A stretch of DNA of 9,761 nt from Bacteroidales bacterium UBA3754 (GTDB lineage: Bacteria; Bacteroidota; Bacteroidia; Bacteroidales; UBA1715), in NCBI GenBank assembly GCA_002371705.1, contig DFGI01000095.1:1-9761 (forward strand), given 5' to 3'. Position numbers and translations under genes: made by a program. Numbering within the stretch: the stretch's first letter is position 1; every line of letters starts with the position of its first letter. The notes under the pieces are model-generated. The model made no database searches, had not been told where the DNA came from, and saw only the letters and a list, made by a program, of their open reading frames with translations. Of this stretch, positions 6,098 through 9,761 are shown piece by piece.

Positions 6098-7018
6098 CTA
6101 ATACAGCAACCAATATCCCTTTCCCCGTGGCGCAACCTGCAAAGCTGGCATAGGTAAGTGATAGAAATTCAAATATTTACAGATGTAATATCCAACTTGT
6201 TTTTTTCGGAATAATTTTGTGAGATTTATATCAAATCCAACATACAACTCCAATTCCTCTTTTTTATTTGCATCAAGAGTTTTTAAATTATTGCCACTCA
6301 ACGCAATAGCGAAATCAACACAATATGGGAATTTGTACGATGGTTGTTTTTTGCAAAATAAACCAGCCCAATCAACCGTCATCCCAAAATATTGGCGGTC
6401 GTAGTCATCAATAAAAAAATATTCCGAACTTGAACCTTTGGCAACCTTATACCTATAATATTCAGTTTCATACGAATAATTCCAGTCATAGCTCCAACGA
6501 AATTGTATATGTTGAAAAAATGGAACTTTTGCCTGCAACACGGGATAAAATGCGCCCAATACGTTCGCCATTTCGTCGTACACGCTGAATCCCCAAAATG
6601 GAGCAAAACCGTCTTTTATCTCAATAATTGTGGCGTTCAACACGGAAAGCCCCGCTCCGCCGAACAATGCCCAATTTTCAGGAACATGCGTCAGTCGCAG
6701 AATATCGGAAAATGCCGTGGAAGCAAGATACGACGCCGTGAAATGACCGAGTTTATCAAGATTTCGGGCATATTTCAAATCTTTTCCGTCGTCAAAATGA
6801 AAACCCGAACTGCTTTCGCTCCACCACGCATGGTGCATATACACATACACGCCTGCAAGAGCCATAGGAGTGACCGCGCCAACCGTCACCAAACCAGCGA
6901 CATTGACTTTCTTAGCAGAATCGGAATAATGGGAAATCGTGTCGTTTTCCTGCGAAAAAGTCAGCGAGGAAAACATACAAAAACAGAGTGTCAGTATTGC
7001 AATTCTATTTTTTGCCAT
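6098..7018 (-). CDS. DUF2279-like exported protein
   Basis: The 306-residue product is exported; its function is not known. Residues 1-22 form a signal peptide (basic MAKNR, then a hydrophobic stretch ending LTFS before Gln23), and a second hydrophobic segment lies at about 38-60. The central part carries the motifs I associate with DUF2279/YfiM proteins: DKLGHF (88-93), 'IIEIKDGFAPFWGFS' (131-145) and 'YDEMANVLG' (147-155), which also recall VanZ-like membrane proteins. The C-terminal half is rich in aromatic residues and ends in 'GYWLLY', so an outer-membrane or periplasmic location is possible (inference). A longer reading frame runs back to 7078, but the ATG at 7018 begins the signal peptide and overlaps the DUF3109 stop by only 14 bases (ATGGCAAAAAATAG). 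That overlap suggests translational coupling. The gene is last in the ribBA-manA unit. Family call moderate. Confidence 0.78.
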   Translation of the reverse strand: MAKNRIAILTLCFCMFSSLTFSQENDTISHYSDSAKKVNVAGLVTVGAVTPMALAGVYVYMHHAWWSESSSGFHFDDGKDLKYARNLDKLGHFTASYLASTAFSDILRLTHVPENWALFGGAGLSVLNATIIEIKDGFAPFWGFSVYDEMANVLGAFYPVLQAKVPFFQHIQFRWSYDWNYSYETEYYRYKVAKGSSSEYFFIDDYDRQYFGMTVDWAGLFCKKQPSYKFPYCVDFAIALSGNNLKTLDANKKEELELYVGFDINLTKLFRKKQVGYYICKYLNFYHLPMPALQVAPRGKGYWLLY

Positions 7019-7589
7019 TCTTTTGTTCTTCCCATTGTTTGGCGATTTCACACAATTCGGCATACCATTCTTCGCCATATTTGCGAATCAACGGTTCTTT
7101 AAGGAATTGATACACTTTGAGTTTTTCCTTTTGACCTTTGCAAATTGCATCGGAACATACACTCCACGAATGAAAATTCAACGCCTCAAAATCGCGATAT
7201 TGGTGACAACGGATTGGGTACAAATGACATGAAATAGGCTTTTGAACAGCAATTTTTCCGTCACGGAACGCATGTTCTATTGCACAAAACAACATTCCGT
7301 CGCGATGCTCTGTAAACGCACATTCGCCATCATCAACCAACATTGTGACCTTGTCGCCCTCTTCATCAAGATAAAACACGTCTTTTTCTTTCAAAACCGA
7401 TTGATTTTTCAAAGATACATACGGAAGAATGGCATCAAGATTTTCTTGATAATCCTTTATTTCAGAATCAGTTATAGGTGCGCCAGCGTCACCTTCCACA
7501 CAACAAATTCCCTTACATTTCGACAAGTCGCAGCAAAATTCTTTTTCAAGAACATCAAGACTGACTATCTGGTCACCAATTTGTATCAT
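7005..7589 (-). CDS. DUF3109 family cysteine-rich protein
   Basis: This conserved, probably cytoplasmic protein of 194 residues has no established function. It is related to the zinc/iron-chelating YkgJ/UPF0153 group. It has twelve cysteines, led by the cluster CCDLSKCKGICC (residues 19-30). Others are in 'GECAF' (90), 'LFCAIEHAF' (102), 'KPISCHLYPIRC' (121 and 128) and 'WSVCSDAIC' (145 and 150), a pattern suited to a bound metal or iron-sulfur cluster (inference). The ATG at 7589 gives the family's usual 'MIQIGDQIVSLDVLEK' start, four bases after the manA stop. An upstream ATG at 7631 would add 14 residues and overlap manA, so I rejected it. The 3' end overlaps the DUF2279 start by 14 bases, so manA, this gene and DUF2279 are very likely co-transcribed. 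Confidence 0.9.
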   Translation of the reverse strand: MIQIGDQIVSLDVLEKEFCCDLSKCKGICCVEGDAGAPITDSEIKDYQENLDAILPYVSLKNQSVLKEKDVFYLDEEGDKVTMLVDDGECAFTEHRDGMLFCAIEHAFRDGKIAVQKPISCHLYPIRCHQYRDFEALNFHSWSVCSDAICKGQKEKLKVYQFLKEPLIRKYGEEWYAELCEIAKQWEEQKNGKK

Positions 7590-7593
7590 ATAT

Positions 7594-8571
7594 TTATGGT
7601 ATATAAACCTCCAACAGACTTGCTTCGCCACGTGGAGTAAGTTTCACAGAATGCAATGCCGCAGGAATGAGCACCGTTTCGCCTTTGGAAATTTGTTCCT
7701 CGTAGGAACCGCCAAAATCAATAGACGCAGAGCCTTCCATACACATATAAATCACAAACGAATCAAGAGAATAAAAATCTTTTTCGACCGGCTGATTGAA
7801 ACGGAGCAAATTCGTTTGGAAATATTGACACGAAACCAATTCATTCGTTGCATTTAGTTGCGCCGTATAACGCGTTTTGTAGTCATCCTGCGCCATGTAG
7901 TCAATCACGTCCATTGCCAATCCTAAATGAAGTTCACGAGGATTTCCATCTGCTCCGACTCTGTCCCAGTCGTAAATTCTATACGTGATGTCGGATGTTT
8001 GCTGTATTTCCGCAATCAAAAGACCTTTTCCTATTGCATGAACACGACCGGCAGGCAAGAAAAACACGTCACCTTTTTTCACAATTTCTGAATGAAGCAG
8101 CTGCGGAACAGTCTTATTTTCAATAGCTTCCGCGAATTCCTTTTTCGAAGAATCGTGTTCAAAACCGACAATAAGATTACCATCAGGAGCGGCATCCATC
8201 ACGTACCACATTTCCGTTTTTCCATACGCTTTATGGCGTTCCTTCGCCACTTCGTCGTTCGGGTGAACCTGAACCGAAAGAGCATCGTTTGAATCAAGGA
8301 ATTTAATCAACAATGGAAATTCAATGCCGAACTTTTCGTACACCTTTTGTCCGACGATTTCGTCCATATAAACCTCTATAACTTCCTGTAAGTCATTACC
8401 TTTCAAAAAACCATTCGATACAACCGAAACATTGTCCTGCACCGCCGAAATTTCCCAACTTTCGCCACACGACGAAGAATTACCGTCTTTTCTTCCCAAA
8501 ATTTCGGAGAAACGATTTCCACCCCAAATTTTATCTTTGTATATATGTTTGAATTTTAACGGATAAAGCAT
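7594..8571 (-). CDS. manA: Mannose-6-phosphate isomerase, class I
   Basis: ManA interconverts mannose 6-phosphate and fructose 6-phosphate in the cytoplasm. It links glycolysis to GDP-mannose for glycans and also allows growth on mannose. The 325-residue cupin protein is of the short bacterial type found in Bacillus and Bacteroidota. Zinc ligands are visible as Gln101 and His103 in QVHPND, Glu120 in GKTEMWYV and His178 in 'PAGRVHAIGKG'. The signature 'EIQQTSDITYRIYDWDR' (188-204) ends with the likely catalytic arginine. The C-terminal cupin half closes with 'GETVLIPAALHSVKLTPRG'. The ATG at 8571 yields the usual 'MLYPLKFKHIYKDKIWGG' start. The gene follows ribBA by 39 bases, with no terminator seen between them, and precedes the DUF3109 gene by four. 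Nucleotide-sugar genes at the left edge of the window would use related precursors, but that link is inference. Confidence 0.95.
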   Translation of the reverse strand: MLYPLKFKHIYKDKIWGGNRFSEILGRKDGNSSSCGESWEISAVQDNVSVVSNGFLKGNDLQEVIEVYMDEIVGQKVYEKFGIEFPLLIKFLDSNDALSVQVHPNDEVAKERHKAYGKTEMWYVMDAAPDGNLIVGFEHDSSKKEFAEAIENKTVPQLLHSEIVKKGDVFFLPAGRVHAIGKGLLIAEIQQTSDITYRIYDWDRVGADGNPRELHLGLAMDVIDYMAQDDYKTRYTAQLNATNELVSCQYFQTNLLRFNQPVEKDFYSLDSFVIYMCMEGSASIDFGGSYEEQISKGETVLIPAALHSVKLTPRGEASLLEVYIP

Positions 8572-8610
8572 ACGCCAGAATTTGTTTTTTATTCATCAAT
8601 GATTCCTCAA

Positions 8611-9761
8611 CTATTGTTTCTTTCCGCACAAATGCAGCACGTGTCCCATTTTTTCCTTTTTGGTCTGCATATAGTATTCATTGAACTGATTTACAGGAAT
8701 TTCGATAGGAACATTCTCTACTATTTTCAAGCCATAGCCCTCGAGTCCCACACGTTTTTTAGGATTGTTCGTCATCAAACGGATTTTTGAAACACCTAGT
8801 TCGTGCAAAATCGTAGCTCCAACACCGTAGTCGCGTTCGTCGGCGGCAAAACCAAGACGAAGATTTGCATCAACCGTGTCAAGCCCTTCTTCCTGCAACT
8901 TATAGGCGGCAATTTTGTTCATCAAGCCGATTCCACGACCTTCCTGACTCAAATATACAACCACGCCTTTCCCTTCTTTGTCGATGGTTTCCATTGCTTT
9001 ATGAAGCTGTTCGCCGCATTCGCAACGCATGGAGCCGAAAATATCGCCCGTGGCGCACGACGAGTGCATACGCACCAAAATCGGCTCGTCTTTTTCCCAC
9101 GTGCCTTTTATAAGTGCCACATGTTCCAATCCGTTGGATTTCTGACGGAACGGAATCAAACGGAAACGTCCGTATTTTGTAGGCAAATCAACCTCAACGC
9201 CCTTTTCCACAATAGATTCCTGTTTCAAACGGTAGGCAATCAAGTCTTTTATTGAAATAATCTTCAAATCAAATTGTTTGGCAATTTCCATCAACTGTGG
9301 CAGACGGGCCATCGTGCCGTCCTCGTTGATGATTTCAATTAGAGCGGCGGCAGGATACAATCCTGCAAGACGAGCCAAATCAACGGCGGCCTCGGTATGT
9401 CCGGCACGGCGGAGCACGCCACGGTTACGCGCACGGAGCGGATGAATATGTCCCGGCCGAGCCAAATCCGACGGTTTTGTTTCGGGATTTGCCAAGGCGC
9501 GGATTGTCATTGCGCGGTCGTACATGGAAACTCCTGTGGTACAGCCACTTCCAATCAAATCGACCGTGATGGTGAACGGCGTTTCGTGCAACGAGGTGTT
9601 ATTTGCCACCTGCATCTGCAATTCCAGTTCCGCACAACGGTCTTCGCTAATCGGCGCGCAGAGTTCGCCACGGCCGTTACGAATCATAAAATTTATTTTT
9701 TCGGGAGTGACTTTTTCCGCCGCAATTATGAAATCGCCTTCATTCTCACGGTCTTCGTCGT
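8611..9761 (-). CDS. ribBA: Bifunctional riboflavin enzyme RibBA (start lies off the right edge)
   Basis: The protein combines 3,4-dihydroxy-2-butanone-4-phosphate synthase (RibB, N-terminal) and GTP cyclohydrolase II (RibA, C-terminal), the two entry reactions of riboflavin synthesis in the cytoplasm. The reading frame is open to the window edge, where the RibB acidic motif DEDRENEGD is the first thing visible, so only about 20 N-terminal residues are missing and the ATG at 9687 is internal. RibB motifs continue with 'GRGELCAPIS', 'DRAMTIRAL', 'RPGHIHPLRAR' and 'RRAGHTEAAVDLARLAGL'. The RibA half has the zinc site C-x10-C-x-C in 'CATGDIFGSMRCECG', then 'SQEGRGIGL', 'ERDYGVGA' with the likely catalytic tyrosine, and 'MTNNPKK'. 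Both active sites look intact, so both activities are expected. It is the first visible gene of the unit continuing into manA. Any FMN riboswitch would be off the window. Confidence 0.96.
   Translation of the reverse strand, partial: DEDRENEGDFIIAAEKVTPEKINFMIRNGRGELCAPISEDRCAELELQMQVANNTSLHETPFTITVDLIGSGCTTGVSMYDRAMTIRALANPETKPSDLARPGHIHPLRARNRGVLRRAGHTEAAVDLARLAGLYPAAALIEIINEDGTMARLPQLMEIAKQFDLKIISIKDLIAYRLKQESIVEKGVEVDLPTKYGRFRLIPFRQKSNGLEHVALIKGTWEKDEPILVRMHSSCATGDIFGSMRCECGEQLHKAMETIDKEGKGVVVYLSQEGRGIGLMNKIAAYKLQEEGLDTVDANLRLGFAADERDYGVGATILHELGVSKIRLMTNNPKKRVGLEGYGLKIVENVPIEIPVNQFNEYYMQTKKEKMGHVLHLCGKKQ

Noticed and set aside
6503..7102. 199-codon open frame on the plus strand
   Set aside because: It lies antisense to the DUF2279 and DUF3109 genes, its product is low in recognisable structure, and it lacks any family motif. 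It is an antisense shadow.
7005..7631. Longer DUF3109 form starting at 7631
   Set aside because: The extra 14 residues overlap the end of manA and do not fit the family's usual N-terminus, which begins at the ATG at 7589.
7242..7640. 132-codon open frame on the plus strand
   Set aside because: It is antisense to the DUF3109 gene and the end of manA, with no promoter or family features.
8803..9255. 150-codon open frame on the plus strand
   Set aside because: It is antisense to the GTP cyclohydrolase II half of ribBA and has no domain signal of its own.
8611..9687. ribBA read as a complete gene starting at the ATG at 9687
   Set aside because: The frame stays open to the window edge and encodes the conserved RibB acidic motif upstream of that ATG, so the ATG is internal.

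Overview
The window looks like ordinary chromosomal DNA from a member of the Bacteroidota, probably Bacteroidales. The DNA is AT-rich. Start codons are preceded by A-rich leaders with no clear Shine-Dalgarno sequence. Two gene starts follow a TACATTTG box, which matches the Bacteroidota -7 promoter element TAnnTTTG. Several proteins have forms I associate with this phylum: a CarboxypepD_reg-like secreted protein, a DUF3109 cysteine protein, a DUF2279 protein, and a GNAT gene directly ahead of argG. Assignment below phylum level is inference. No database search was possible.

Layout from left to right. Positions 1-785 (minus) hold the first 261 codons of a nucleotide-sugar dehydrogenase of the TviB/WbpA type, so a capsule or O-antigen precursor locus probably lies off the left edge. 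A divergent gene at 927-1679 (plus) encodes a secreted protein with a carboxypeptidase-like regulatory domain. Next is a compact plus-strand arginine unit: a GNAT acyltransferase (1816-2361) and argG (2373-3563), closed by a perfect 15-bp stem terminator at 3584-3616. That terminator lies between convergent units and has T-runs in both directions.

Everything to the right is on the minus strand and reads right to left. ribBA (8611 to beyond 9761, start missing), manA (7594-8571), a DUF3109 protein (7005-7589) and a DUF2279 protein (6098-7018) are tightly packed and probably form one transcription unit. After 59 bases with a likely promoter comes a second unit: a MATE efflux transporter (4635-6038, TTG start) overlapping a BASS-family sodium symporter (3683-4660).

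Functionally the window mixes housekeeping anabolism (riboflavin, arginine, mannose/fructose-6-phosphate interconversion), envelope polysaccharide precursors and membrane transport. I found no mobile element, CRISPR array, tRNA, rRNA, phage gene or obvious defence system, and no stretch of more than 300 bases without a gene. The points most worth a second look are the cysteine cluster in the GNAT next to argG, the ending of the arginine unit right after argG, the MATE/BASS overlap with a TTG start, and a 12-bp tandem repeat upstream of the arginine unit.
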